Positions 28,067 to 38,600 of a stretch of DNA of 64,000 bases are shown piece after piece. Position 1 is the stretch's first letter. Each line of letters opens with the position of its first letter. Position numbers and translations under genes: made by a program. Source of the stretch: Shewanella sp. MBTL60-112-B2 (GTDB lineage Bacteria > Pseudomonadota > Gammaproteobacteria > Enterobacterales > Shewanellaceae); assembly GCF_019655055.1 (NCBI RefSeq), contig NZ_BPFA01000019.1:32738-96737 (forward strand). Direction: 5' to 3'. The notes under the pieces were generated by a model. It worked only from the letters and a program-made list of their open reading frames with translations, did not search any database and had not been told where the DNA came from.

Positions 28067-28807
28067 ATGAAAAAAATGCTTACGGCTATGGCAGTGGTAA
28101 TGGCGGCTCCTTTTGCTGCGCACGCAGGGGCTGACTTTGTTGAAGGCGATAAGACCTTTGCTGGTGAAGCCGAGCTCGGTGCGACATTAACCACAGGTAA
28201 CACTGAAACCTCGTCGGTAAAGGGTCGTTTAAACATGCTGCAAGAGCTAGGTAATTGGGAAAACCAGTACCTGTTTGAAGGCTTGTATAAAGAAGACACT
28301 GGAGAGGTTACTGCTAAGCGTTACTATGGTGGTATTCAAGGTGATTATAAGTTCGATGAGAAGAACTATATGTATATCACCGGTAACTATGAAGTCGATC
28401 CATTTACTGGTTATGACTATAAGGCCGTTGCTTCTGCCGGTTATGGTCACAAGTTTATCGACAGCGGTAATATGTTCCTAAGTGCTGAGGTTGGTCCTGG
28501 TTATATCTACAAGAAGCTAGATGATGAGCAGACTGCAATACTCGGTTATGATAACGAAGATAGCGTTGTCGCTCACGGCGCGGTTAACTTCACCTATGAG
28601 TTCAGTGAAAGCTCTAAGTTTACTCAACTGTTTGTTGCTGACTATGGTGATAGCTTAGAGGGGCGTTCTGAGTCGGCTATTACGGCTAATATCGTCGGCG
28701 CGTTAGCAATGAAATTTGCGGTTATTGTTCGTTACAATGATAGCCCGCTTGATGACAAAGAGAGCACTGATACAGAGACAAACATGACTCTGTTATACGC
28801 CTTCTAA
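28067..28807 (+). CDS. DUF481 outer-membrane beta-barrel protein
   Basis: Exported protein of 246 residues from the ATG at 28067 (GGAG ten to eleven bases upstream). The signal peptide is MKKMLTAMAVVMAAPFAAHA. The mature part has alternating aromatic/Gly strands typical of DUF481/YdiY barrels: GEAELGATLTTGNTETSS, KRYYGGIQGDYKFDEKNYMY, YGHKFIDSGNMFLSAEVGPGY and a final phenylalanine (LLYAF), the classic outer-membrane barrel end. Function of the family is unknown (acid-induced in E. coli). The frame from 28004 would bury the signal. Confidence 0.85.
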   Translation: MKKMLTAMAVVMAAPFAAHAGADFVEGDKTFAGEAELGATLTTGNTETSSVKGRLNMLQELGNWENQYLFEGLYKEDTGEVTAKRYYGGIQGDYKFDEKNYMYITGNYEVDPFTGYDYKAVASAGYGHKFIDSGNMFLSAEVGPGYIYKKLDDEQTAILGYDNEDSVVAHGAVNFTYEFSESSKFTQLFVADYGDSLEGRSESAITANIVGALAMKFAVIVRYNDSPLDDKESTDTETNMTLLYAF

Positions 28808-28881
28808 ATAGATTAACAGTAACGATATTTGCTTAGGTTGATATTCGTTTGTTGCGCTAAAAAGTGTAAGTTTTTGTCAAC

Positions 28882-28907
28882 AAAAGGCACCAGATAGGTG
28901 CCTTTTT
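28882..28907 (+). terminator. Terminator of the DUF481 gene
   Basis: AAAAGGCACC-AGAT-AGGTGCCTTTTT. The rest of the 28808-29139 spacer shows nothing further that I can support. Confidence 0.85.
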
Positions 28908-29139
28908 GTTTTCATTTGGTGTTTGTTTGGTGTTCTTTTGGGTGGTGAATTTTTTGATGGTTTACAATTTTCAACCCGTAATTCATTTGTGTATCTAGAT
29001 GTATCGCAAGTTGGTTAAATAATAACTAAGTTAGTGTGCTAGACCTCACGAAAGCTAAATCAGCCCCCCGTTTCATGCTAATTAATCACGGACTCTATGG
29101 GTGAATGCCAGTAAACTATTTGGTAATTATTGAGTCAGA

Positions 29140-29886
29140 GTGGTTAACGTGTATATAGGTCCATACCGATTTGATGTAGAACTTGGAGAGCTGATTCATA
29201 CAGGCTCCGAAAAAGTCTCTGCATTTAAATTATCTAACATCGAATTTTTAGTTATCGAGCAGTTACTGGCATCGAGAGGCCAGGTCGTATCTATTGAATC
29301 TATGTGCGATAAGTTGTTGCCGAAGGTTGTGACCCATCATGATATCGCCACCGCGGTACAAAATATTAAACGCTTTTTAGGTGCTGAGCATGCTAATTGG
29401 ATTGAAGTGATTAGTAAGCAAGGCTACCTACTGCATGTTAAAGCACAAGATAAGCGGATGTTTAACTGCTCACTTAACTCTTTCTCAATTAAAAACTATG
29501 TACTGTGTTTAATTCTTGGGATCTTACTGATCATTTTTCTTGCGACTAATCTACAAACAACATCGGATATCCGCTTGTCGATGCCAGAAAAATTCAAAAT
29601 CGCAGGAACTGAATCTATATTGGTGCCTATTTATGAAAATGATCAAGATAGAAATAATTATCGTAGTCGTGTTAAAGAGCTATCACAGTTACTAGCAAGC
29701 TGTGACACGCTTAAGTGGCAGCGAGTTTATATTGCGCCATCGAGCGATGGTAATAGGCTTGATTTTTTGATGAATAACTTAGCCGATGACGGTAAGGCGT
29801 GTAACAATTTAAAAGTAAATAACGTGGCTAATGATTGGCATTTCATTGATGTTGAATGGTTAAAAGAGGCCGGATTCTGTGAATAA
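29140..29886 (+). CDS. ToxR/CadC-like membrane-anchored transcription regulator
   Basis: A 248-residue one-component sensor. Residues ~1-105 form an OmpR-type winged helix (ELIHTG, LLASRGQVVSIESMCDKL, DIATAVQNIKRFLG, WIEVISKQGYLL are in the expected order). A single membrane helix spans about 120-140 (YVLCLILGILLIIFLAT), and residues ~141-248 would be periplasmic, with three cysteines (ASCDTL, KACNNL, GFCE). The start is GTG. The stop overlaps the start of the next gene by 8 bases, so the pair is translationally coupled, as in toxR-toxS-type units. Confidence 0.8.
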   Translation: MVNVYIGPYRFDVELGELIHTGSEKVSAFKLSNIEFLVIEQLLASRGQVVSIESMCDKLLPKVVTHHDIATAVQNIKRFLGAEHANWIEVISKQGYLLHVKAQDKRMFNCSLNSFSIKNYVLCLILGILLIIFLATNLQTTSDIRLSMPEKFKIAGTESILVPIYENDQDRNNYRSRVKELSQLLASCDTLKWQRVYIAPSSDGNRLDFLMNNLADDGKACNNLKVNNVANDWHFIDVEWLKEAGFCE

Positions 29887-30409
29887 AGGATTAAATAGCG
29901 GGCCATTTTCTGGTTTTAAGGCTACACCTATACTTGCCACATTAACCTTTATCTTTGGTTTGTGTTTGCTGCTTGATCACTCAACTGCTCCAGATGAAGC
30001 TTCAATGCTTTCCTGTACCTCGGGTTCTTACCGTGTTGGAACAGGCTTTGAATCGACACAAAGATTAGAGATGGCCAACACCCTTAACGGGGTCAACTTG
30101 TCGTTAAGTTTCTTCAAGGGAGATAAGCTAGCTCACAAGATTATGGCTAAGGGAACGGTGACTAAAGTTAAGGCGCCTATTCTTACCTATGAAGTGGAAT
30201 TAAATCAGGGACAGTATTTAAGGGGGCTATTACAAACTGATTATAGTGAGTCATTACAAATGGCAATCACAGCGGCGCAAAAGCAACTTTCTGATGAGCC
30301 AAGTAAACCCTTTCTGATAAAAGTTCTAGAGATGAATAAAGCCGCTGGAGTCGTTACTATCCAAATAAGTCCTGGTAATCATCTATGGGCCTGTAAACTG
30401 AGTCACTAG
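29879..30409 (+). CDS. Putative periplasmic partner of the ToxR-like regulator
   Basis: A 176-residue protein starting with GTG inside the end of the regulator gene. One membrane segment lies at about 16-34 (TPILATLTFIFGLCLLLD); the rest, about 140 residues, would be periplasmic and carries two cysteines (MLSCTSGS and LWACKLSH) that could pair. No family is recognised. By analogy with ToxR/ToxS, TcpP/TcpH and VtrA/VtrC, small coupled membrane partners stabilise the regulator or complete its ligand pocket; that role is inference here. Confidence 0.65.
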   Translation: MNKGLNSGPFSGFKATPILATLTFIFGLCLLLDHSTAPDEASMLSCTSGSYRVGTGFESTQRLEMANTLNGVNLSLSFFKGDKLAHKIMAKGTVTKVKAPILTYEVELNQGQYLRGLLQTDYSESLQMAITAAQKQLSDEPSKPFLIKVLEMNKAAGVVTIQISPGNHLWACKLSH

Positions 30410-30684
30410 CCAGCTTTAGTGATGAGTTCACATCGCAACAGATAATTGGCTAAATAAATTATGCTTACCGGGATGAGTCACAACAAGCGATGAAATTTCA
30501 GTTAAACTAAATGGAGTCTAGGTTGTTTCTTACGGTTATAGCTCTCTTAATTATGCTAACGTAAACAATATCGTGGCTTAGTGTGCCGACTAATGGAGAT
30601 CATTGAAGTTAGTTGCACCCCTCATACAATAACGTTCAATATTGTCATTACCCCATCATTTTCTTTGTCATTTAAAAGGTGTTT

Positions 30685-32106
30685 GTGTCTAAAGTCAGAA
30701 TAAAGCAGGAAGAAGCACTATCGATTAAGTTTCTTCATCAGATGGAGTCCGGTGATAGTCGACGTCTTGATCTGTATTTTTTTCTTCCTAAAGAGATGGG
30801 GATCAATCCACAGAGCCTTAACGAGGAGGAGTATTATCACTCCTCAATCACAGGTCGTCGCTCTTATTACTCATCGGGCTTGCATCTGCCGCTAGTACAG
30901 AGTCGCTTTGTCAGCCAGAAAAAACGCACCGTTGACGAGTTTAGGCTGTACTTAAACTTGTTTGCCTACCAGTTTTCGGTAGCCATTGAGACCGATAGTA
31001 AAGAGTTGTCTCAGATTGAAGATCTTGAAAAGTTTTATCACTCGCTCGATGAGTTGAGTGAGCAGGTTATTCACCTACTTAAGCGTTTTAGGCGTAACGA
31101 GCCCAGTGATGAAAAGTGGAAGTCCTACTTTGAAAACGCGGATAACTACCTTTCTTGGCTATGTGAGCAGCGCTTACTCAAACTGCTTGCGCACGCGCCA
31201 AGAAGTAGTGACTTTACTGAAGTGACCGACAAGGTGGTTGCGCTATGCCGAGCGGAGGCCTTGTACCGACAAGAGAATAATTATAATTCAGCCCAAACGA
31301 TCAAAGACCCCAACCGTATTGCCAATAAAATGCTGCTGCTACGTCGATTAATTCAGCAAGGTGTTGTACTTAAAGAGGAGCTAAAAACCTTAGGGGTTGG
31401 GCTTAAAAAAATGACCACAGGTATTGCTACTGGCATGGTGATGTTGGTGGTTTCTGCATTGATTATTAAGGCTCAGGGCTTCTTTAGCGGTCTGACGATA
31501 GCTTTAGTGCTGACTTTGGCGGTGATTTACGGTTTCCGTGAGATCTTTAAAGATGATATTCGCAATGCAATGTGGCGAGTTATTCAAAAAGGACGACCCC
31601 GTTGGAGTCGCCTGCTAAGCGATACAACCAGTAAAAATATTATCGCTCGCCAATTAGTTTGGCTTGAATTTATGCGCAAAAAGGAGCTTCCTGACGCCGT
31701 ATCAAAGATCCTCACTAAGCGACATAGTCAGAATAAAATTGATTCTGAAATCTTCCATTACGGCATTCATACTCGAGTGTCGCACAAGGACTTCTTAGCC
31801 GGATATTCGATGATTCAGGAGCAAGTTAACTTCAGTTTTGTGCCTTTTGCTCGTAACCTAGAGCGCGGTAAGGCTAAGATCTATAAGGAGCATGACGGGA
31901 AGATAAGTAATGAGTCAGTTGAACGTCGCTATCAAGTGAATCTGATTGTTGCGCTGCGTGAAGGTAAACAAGACTCCCAATATGCGCGTTATAAAATCAC
32001 TATGAATCGTTCTGCTATTATTGAGATTACCGAGAGTGACTTACCTTCTGGAGTCGCGGGTATGGAAGATGCTCCTTTCGAAGAGGAGTTATACCAACCA
32101 GTATAA
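30685..32106 (+). CDS. Hypothetical two-helix membrane protein with MITE-encoded end
   Basis: A 473-residue protein that I do not recognise. The N-terminal ~240 residues are soluble and charged. Two adjacent helices follow at about 245-290 (GIATGMVMLVVSALII and GLTIALVLTLAVIYGF), then a basic C-terminal domain. The GTG at 30685 is favoured because AAAAGG is correctly spaced for it and overlaps the alternative GTG at 30679. The last residues (YQPV) and stop lie in the left inverted repeat of MITE copy 2, so the native end was altered. It lies 270 bases after the regulator pair. Confidence 0.65.
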   Translation: MSKVRIKQEEALSIKFLHQMESGDSRRLDLYFFLPKEMGINPQSLNEEEYYHSSITGRRSYYSSGLHLPLVQSRFVSQKKRTVDEFRLYLNLFAYQFSVAIETDSKELSQIEDLEKFYHSLDELSEQVIHLLKRFRRNEPSDEKWKSYFENADNYLSWLCEQRLLKLLAHAPRSSDFTEVTDKVVALCRAEALYRQENNYNSAQTIKDPNRIANKMLLLRRLIQQGVVLKEELKTLGVGLKKMTTGIATGMVMLVVSALIIKAQGFFSGLTIALVLTLAVIYGFREIFKDDIRNAMWRVIQKGRPRWSRLLSDTTSKNIIARQLVWLEFMRKKELPDAVSKILTKRHSQNKIDSEIFHYGIHTRVSHKDFLAGYSMIQEQVNFSFVPFARNLERGKAKIYKEHDGKISNESVERRYQVNLIVALREGKQDSQYARYKITMNRSAIIEITESDLPSGVAGMEDAPFEEELYQPV

Positions 32107-32355
32107 GAAGTTGCTCAACTCAGAGCGTTTTTGGCAAACTAATTCAAGGCGAATAACTGAAAGAATGGTTGCTCCCTTGTGAAGTTATTCAACGCAGAAG
32201 TAGGCAGCCAAAAACGCTCCAGAATGGCGAGTTTTAGCGGCTCTGATACTGCGTTAACAAGCTTAAACGTAGAGTAACTATGCTCTGCACTCGTTGCCTT
32301 GTCTCAGTGCCGCTAAACTCTCGCTGAGCGACCAAATCTTTATACTAATTGGTAT
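32091..32355. mobile_element. MITE family M, copy 2 (265 bp)
   Basis: Inverted ends ATACCAACCAGTATAA (32091) and TTATACTAATTGGTAT (32340). Internal sequence follows copy 1 closely, with scattered substitutions and a one-base difference in length. It has no coding capacity of its own. The left end supplies the stop codon of the upstream gene. Confidence 0.88.
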
Positions 32356-32365
32356 TAAAAGGTGC

Positions 32366-32390
32366 AAGCCCTCTTGTTGAGTGAGGGCTT
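32366..32390 (-). terminator. Possible terminator of the PAS/GGDEF gene
   Basis: AAGCCCTC and GAGGGCTT pair; on the minus strand only a short TTTT follows after a few bases. Confidence 0.4.
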
Positions 32391-32412
32391 ATCTAACGGT
32401 GCGAGACTTATG

Positions 32413-34632
32413 TTAAGTCAGAAGTCGGGTGTAGGCTTGGCAGATATTCTGCTCTCCGGTCTGTTTGGCTCGCTTTAAGGCTACTTCGGCATTGGCAATA
32501 AATTGCTCAAGGTCCTGCTTTGTTTGATAGGAGGCGATACCTATGCAGATCCCTTCTCCTAGTCCATTGTCTGTAAGCTTATTGAGTGTCTCAATAGCGA
32601 AGTAGTGCGCCTGATCTGAGTCAGTATCGGGCAATACCACGATAAGCTTACCGAGCTGCCAATGGGACATTTGATAGCGGTGAGGTAGATCTCGCAGTAA
32701 ATGGATCTCCACTTCTTTTTGACGAGATTCAAGCTGACCAATATCACTCATATGGCTCAACATACCTTCGGCGCTGATATCCAAAATCAGTAAGCTGGAG
32801 AAGTCCTTACAATGCTGGCTTAAATTATTGAAGTATCGCTCTAGATCGCTCTTGTGATTGAAGACAGTGCTTCTGTGTGGTACTAAGCCACTGGAGGCTC
32901 TATTGGCCGGGTCGAGTCTTGCTGGCTCAAAAGTACAGAGGATGAACTCTAGTTCACCGCCACTGTCTAGATGGCCTTTTAAGGTTGTTTGTAGGCAAGT
33001 ATCTTCTGTATGATCAAATTGGGCAAAAACCTGCCCCTTCCAAGTACCTTGAATGATCAACTGTTGGGCGATTTGCGGCCAATGATTGCTAAAGTCCTCA
33101 CTTAATAAGTGGGTAACGTTTAGCGCTTCGTCAGCTTCAATCTGCAGCAGCGAATTGAAAGCGTTGTTTGACTTAACCACAAGACCTTTAGGATCGGTCA
33201 ATACACAAGCGATGGGGCCGTCGTTAAGTAAGAAGTTTAACATCGCCTCTTTTTGACTCTGTTTTAGCTCACTTATATCTTCAAAAGTGACTAGCATATA
33301 GCGACGCTTCTCATCTTTACTGGTTTCAAAGCGTACACGAACTTTCAGCCAAGACTCAGGCGTACTATCAATACATAGCTCACTTTGCCAATGCTGCTCA
33401 GCTTCCATGATTTGGAGGAAATCACTATATTGGTCGTCATTTAAATTAAGGATACGTTGTAAGCTACGATCTGAGAGTTCATCGAGAGGCAGAGCTAGCA
33501 GCTTAGATGAAGCAGGGTTAGCCGTTAGCACGCGGCCACTATCGTTAGCTATGACGCAACCGTCCTCACTATCGAATAAGCGGTTAGTCATGTCGATACT
33601 AAACTCACGAGAACGCTGCACTAATCGGTACGCATGGGTTAAGAAGATGACAAAGCTTGCCAGTAAGGTGAGCAGTATCGCTCCCCCAATAAGAATATTG
33701 CGCCATTGAGAGAATTTGGACGCTATGTCTTCATTCTTGATATAAGAGACTAAAAAATACTCTCGGCGGGTTTCATATTGAGTGGTTAGCTCCACCTTCA
33801 GATAAACGAAAGTGGCAACATCGCCATGGAACTGGCCAAAGTTGCTCATGGCCATTTTGCGCCAAAGGGCTGGGTATGACTGCTTCAAGCTGCCGCCCAT
33901 AGTTTCAGGTAAGCGGCTGATGTTGGGTTTTGACTGGGCTCCAGCATAGAGTAAGCCCTGGGTATCTAACATCATTAACGGTGCCTGTTTACTCGAGTAG
34001 GCGGGTTTTATGCTTTTGAGCATTTTCGACATCGAGTTATAGGTCACCAGGTAGCCACGTACACTCTGGTCAGGATTCTCAAGCCATGAGAACTGATACA
34101 TGAAGGGCTCAAGTTTGCCGTTAATCGGCGTAAATTCTAGTGGTGAGGTATAAATCTCATTGCCGCCCATATTACGGGTAGCACCGAGTAATGCAGGAGG
34201 GAGACTCTCTTTACCAAAGTCATTCGTGGTGGCAAATCTGTGCTGGCCTTGCGGATCGTACAGGGCGATGCCTAATAGCTCTGGGACGTTATCGACTAGA
34301 ATGTCCCAGTTATCCAGTAGCTTAGCTTGGTTTTCTGGGCTGGGTAGCGCAAGGTAATGTTTAAGCAGTTCTGACTTTGCAAACATCTGGGTTCTAAACT
34401 GCTGGAAGGTCACTTTATCTGAGATTAACGCACCAACGGCTTGTAGCTCACTGTATCTCTGAGTTGCCCAGTCTTCCTGCAAACGCCTTTCACCTAAGGT
34501 GATTATGATATTAGTAAGAATGATCACCGAGACTAGTAGCATACAGAACTGACTAGCGGCGGCTAAAATGCGAGCTTGGGACCAATGGATCCCCTGGGCA
34601 CTTATCAATAAAGGTTGTTTGCGGGTTAGCAT
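32413..34632 (-). CDS. Membrane sensor with PAS domains and a degenerate GGDEF domain
   Basis: A 739-residue inner-membrane protein. One helix near 25-47, a large periplasmic region (~50-315) resembling a Cache-type sensor, a second helix (~318-340), two PAS-like domains (~355-470 and ~475-590), and a C-terminal GGDEF-like domain (~600-735). The end AEVALKRAKQTGEQN is a normal GGDEF C-terminal motif, but the GGDEF position reads HWQLGKLIVV (657-666), so cyclase activity is unlikely. It may sense a ligand and signal by interaction. Single gene, minus strand. Confidence 0.78.
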   Translation of the reverse strand: MLTRKQPLLISAQGIHWSQARILAAASQFCMLLVSVIILTNIIITLGERRLQEDWATQRYSELQAVGALISDKVTFQQFRTQMFAKSELLKHYLALPSPENQAKLLDNWDILVDNVPELLGIALYDPQGQHRFATTNDFGKESLPPALLGATRNMGGNEIYTSPLEFTPINGKLEPFMYQFSWLENPDQSVRGYLVTYNSMSKMLKSIKPAYSSKQAPLMMLDTQGLLYAGAQSKPNISRLPETMGGSLKQSYPALWRKMAMSNFGQFHGDVATFVYLKVELTTQYETRREYFLVSYIKNEDIASKFSQWRNILIGGAILLTLLASFVIFLTHAYRLVQRSREFSIDMTNRLFDSEDGCVIANDSGRVLTANPASSKLLALPLDELSDRSLQRILNLNDDQYSDFLQIMEAEQHWQSELCIDSTPESWLKVRVRFETSKDEKRRYMLVTFEDISELKQSQKEAMLNFLLNDGPIACVLTDPKGLVVKSNNAFNSLLQIEADEALNVTHLLSEDFSNHWPQIAQQLIIQGTWKGQVFAQFDHTEDTCLQTTLKGHLDSGGELEFILCTFEPARLDPANRASSGLVPHRSTVFNHKSDLERYFNNLSQHCKDFSSLLILDISAEGMLSHMSDIGQLESRQKEVEIHLLRDLPHRYQMSHWQLGKLIVVLPDTDSDQAHYFAIETLNKLTDNGLGEGICIGIASYQTKQDLEQFIANAEVALKRAKQTGEQNICQAYTRLLT

Positions 34633-34881
34633 GTATCGAATTTGATTACAGTTATTATGCTCAGTATCTTAACACGAAATGTCCCTCTAACCAGTGTTTG
34701 TTAACCTCATACGAACAAGATATTGATAGGGTTTTAGCTCACTATGGGCCTTAAGTATTCAATGGCATGATTAAACTTACGCGACGTAATTTACAGGGAG
34801 CTTAAGTTTGTTGGTGCTATGCCTTAGGGCTAAAGCCAAATCCAAATCCACACTCAAACTCAAACCTACACCCTAAATCCT

Positions 34882-35490
34882 TTAACCGACGATATCGAGC
34901 TCTCGTTGTTTAAAGCTTGCACCTCTGCTTTCAACTATTTCACGGCAAACCTGGATATCAACTCCTTCTAAGCCATTGATTGCAGATACTTGCACATCCT
35001 TAATATATTGTGGTGCAAGCTTAATAAATTCGAGTAAGGCAGGGTAAGCGCCCGCAAGTTTTGGGCGGCAATGCTGAAGATACAGCGCTTCGGTATCGGC
35101 ATTGAGTGAAATAGACAGGCTATCAACACAAGTGGCAAGCTCGGGCAAGATATTGCGTCGATGGAACAGATTGCCTAACCCGTCACTATTGACCCTGACC
35201 TTACCGCCACGCAGCTTAATCTCTTTAGCGACTTCGAGCAGAGTGGTTAAATTTAACGTTGGCTCGCCATAACCACAAAATACATATTCATCAAACTCTG
35301 AAACATCACCCAATTGCGCAATCAGCTCCTGGCTCTTGGGTTGACGGTTAAGATCGAGTTGGTATTGGTGCACTTGTTTACTGCCATTATGTTTTGGGCA
35401 AAATTGGCATCTTAAGGTGCAGCGACCGGTAATATTGAGGTAGCGGCTATCACGTATATCGTAAACGAGTGTGGCTTGGTTGTCGGTCAT
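34882..35490 (-). CDS. Radical SAM protein, TatD-associated type
   Basis: A short, 202-residue radical SAM enzyme. The cluster motif is C24-x3-C28-x2-C31 in TGRCTLRCQFCPKHNG, followed by GYGEPTLNL (the GxGEPT motif binding SAM) and NSDGLGN, SLNADTEALY strands. Short size and the ending fit the family annotated 'radical SAM protein, TatD family-associated'. No tatD gene is next to it here. The reaction is not established for the family. Confidence 0.8.
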   Translation of the reverse strand: MTDNQATLVYDIRDSRYLNITGRCTLRCQFCPKHNGSKQVHQYQLDLNRQPKSQELIAQLGDVSEFDEYVFCGYGEPTLNLTTLLEVAKEIKLRGGKVRVNSDGLGNLFHRRNILPELATCVDSLSISLNADTEALYLQHCRPKLAGAYPALLEFIKLAPQYIKDVQVSAINGLEGVDIQVCREIVESRGASFKQRELDIVG

Positions 35491-35593
35491 GAGCGAGCTT
35501 ATCGAGAGATGGTGAATAACAGCTTAATGGTTCAGGCTGAGTAAATCTGTTTGCTGGATCGGATTCTCTAATATGAGTCGGTGAGAGGGCATT

Positions 35594-35622
35594 AAAAAGG
35601 GAGACTCAATGTCTCCCTTTTA
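35594..35622 (-). terminator. Terminator of the RND efflux operon
   Basis: AAAAGGGAGAC-TCAAT-GTCTCCCTTTT, with a T-run on the minus strand (CCCTTTTTAATG). Confidence 0.85.
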
Positions 35623-35633
35623 AAAAGCTTACG

Positions 35634-38600
35634 TTAAACCGAAGCTTGATCCGATTTCGGTTGCCACCACCAATTGAAGAAACGACGTGAAGTGCGTTTA
35701 ATATCATCCAAGATGATGTACAGCAAAGGTACCAATATTAAGGTTACAACGGTTGAGAATAAGATACCAAAGGCTAGTGATGCGGCCATAGGGATCACAA
35801 TCTGTGCTTGCAAACTCTTTTCTAACAGAATTGGCACTAAGCCAACAAAGGTGGTGAGCGACGTCAGAATAATCGCTCTAAAGCGATAGCAGCCTGAATC
35901 CACTGCGGCTTTAACTATGCTTTGTCCTTCAGCGCGTGCGCGGTTAACAAAGTCGACTAAAATCAGCGAGTCATTCACTACTACACCGGCTAATGCCACG
36001 ATGCCACATAGGCTCAAAATACTCATATTGAGGCCTAAGATAAAGTGACCAAATAGCGCACCAATCATGCCAAATGGGATCACCGACATAATGATTAACG
36101 GCTGACTATAAGATTTAAGCGGGATAGCCATTAGCGCGTAAATAGTAAATAGCGCAAAGAAGAAACCCTGCAATAAGCTTATCAAGGCACTTTGCTCGTC
36201 GGCACTGCCACCATCGAGGGCGGTTGAGATGTTAGGGTACTTGGCTTGCAGCGTTGGTAGGAAATCCTTTTGGATCTCGCCGACAACTTTAGAAGGTTCG
36301 ACCTTGTTGGTGTCAGCATTAGCATTAATGCTAATAGCTCTGCGACCATCAACGCGGGTGATTGACGAGAAAGAGTCACCAAGCTCTAGCTTTGCCACGG
36401 TAGAGAAAGGTACCGCTGCACCGCTTGGAGTGCGGATCATCATGTTCTCAAGATGACCTACTGTGCGGCGCTGCTCTAATGGATAGCGCACCATCACTTT
36501 GACTTCTTCTTTATTACGCAAAATACGTTGGGCTTCATAACCATAAAAACCATAACGTACTTGGCGAGCGAGATCAGACAGAGTTAACCCTAGAGCCTCA
36601 GCTTCAGGGCGGATTTGCAGTTTGATCTCCTGACTACCCGATGAGAAGTTATCGGAGATGTCGTACACGCCTTCATAGGTGGCTAGCTTCTGCTTTAGTT
36701 CTTCCGATGCTTTTGATAATTGCTCAAGGTTACTTGAGGTCAATCTAAACGAAATATCACCGCCGTTGTCATTAGTGCTGGCGTTGATATTAAGCTTTTT
36801 AACTGCCAGTAACTCTGGTAGCTGCTTACGCCACTCAGTTGCAATGGTTTCACCATCCACGTCGCGGTCTTCACCTTTAGTTAGCTCAGCAAACAAGAAC
36901 GCTGAGGTACGCGAACTCATATTGATAAAGCTGTGTTTAACCACGGGGTAGCCAAGCTCTTTTTCCATTTCATCGTTCATGGCATAGAGCGCTTCTTCAA
37001 CCTCTTGCACCACTTTTAAGGTGTTCTCTTCAGAGCTGCCTTCTTCCATCTCAATATTGACCTGAATAAAGTCAGACGGCAGATCGGGGAAGAATACCCA
37101 GCGCACTTGACCGCTTATCACTAAAGATATCGAGAGAATCAGCACGCCGATAAAAACGGCTACCGCGTTATAACGCTGCACGATACAACGCTCTAAAAAC
37201 GGGCGGTAGTTGTTGTGAATAAAATACTGCACCTTGTCATTAAGTTTGGCCTTTAAGCGGCCAAGCAGCCCTAGTTGCTCACGAGGCTTGCGCGGTTTCA
37301 TATGAGCTAAGTGAGCAGGCAAGATAAGCTTAGATTCAATTAATGAGAATATTAGGCATAACACCACCACCATGCCGATAGACTTCCAGATAATCCCTTG
37401 TGGGCCTGACACCATTAGCATGGGCATAAAGGCGGCAATAGTGGTGAGTACCCCGAAGGTGGCTGGCATGGCGACCTTGTTGGCGCCTTTAATTACATTC
37501 TCTAGCGAGTGGCCATTTTCTTCAATTTCACTGTAGGCACTCTCACCAATAACAATGGCGTCGTCCACCACGATCCCTAGCACCAGAATAAATGCAAACA
37601 GGGTTAATAGGTTAATTGACAAAGAGAATGGCTCTAGCGGCATAAATAGCATGGCGCCAAGGAAGCTAATAGGCAGTCCCATCATGACCCAGAACGCCAG
37701 TTTAATTTCTAAGAATAATGCCAAAATGAGGAACACCAACAAGGCACCGTAGAACATGTTCGACAGCATCATGTTCAAGCGACCTTTAAGGTAATGGGTC
37801 AAGTCGCCCCAGGTATCTAACTTTGCACCTGTTGGTAGTGCACCGCGCTTCTGCTCTATGTAGTCTTTGACCTGCGCTGAAATATCCAACGCGTTTTGGT
37901 CGTCTACGCTGAGGATCTCGATAATTGCGGCTGGCTGACCATTAAAGCGGGTGTATTCGAGGCGTTCTTCAAAACTATCATTGATGGTTGCCACTTGTGG
38001 CAGCATGATACGGCTGCCGTCAGGGCGAGTACTTACTACGATTTGTGCAAAGTCTTCGCCGGTATAGGCTTGGCCTTTGGTACGTAGCAGGATGTCGCCA
38101 TCTTTGGCTCGAATTGAACCACCTGGTAGATCGATTGACGAATTTTGTACCGCTTGAGCCACTTGCGAGAAAGTCAGTCCATATTCACGCAGCTTATCTT
38201 CTGACAGCTCAATACCAATTTCATAGTCGCGTACGCCAGTGACTTGTGCTTTGGTAATCGCAGGCAGGGCGGCCACTTCATCACGAATCGTCTTGGCGAG
38301 CTCTTTCATCTCTTGCAGTGATTGATCGCCATAGACTGAAATCCAAATCACATTGTTTTCAGGCTTGACGCGATAAATATCGGGCTTTTCAATGTTCACC
38401 GGAAAGGTAGAAATCGCATCGATACGCAGTTTAGCTTCATCTAACACATCTTGTGGATCGTAACTATCTTCCACTTCAATCGACACTGAGCCTACACCTT
38501 CGCTGGCGACAGAGGTGACTTTCTTGATGCCATTAATATCTTGAATGGCTTCTTCGATTTTAATGGTAATCCCTTCCTCAATTTCCTGTGGCGCTGCGCC

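Noticed and set aside
27842..28299. Two minus-strand frames over the fba-DUF481 spacer
   Set aside because: They are shadows of the terminator and of the DUF481 signal peptide region.
32366..32390. Strong terminator for the PAS/GGDEF gene
   Set aside because: The stem is good but the T-run is only four bases and displaced, so it is kept at low confidence only.
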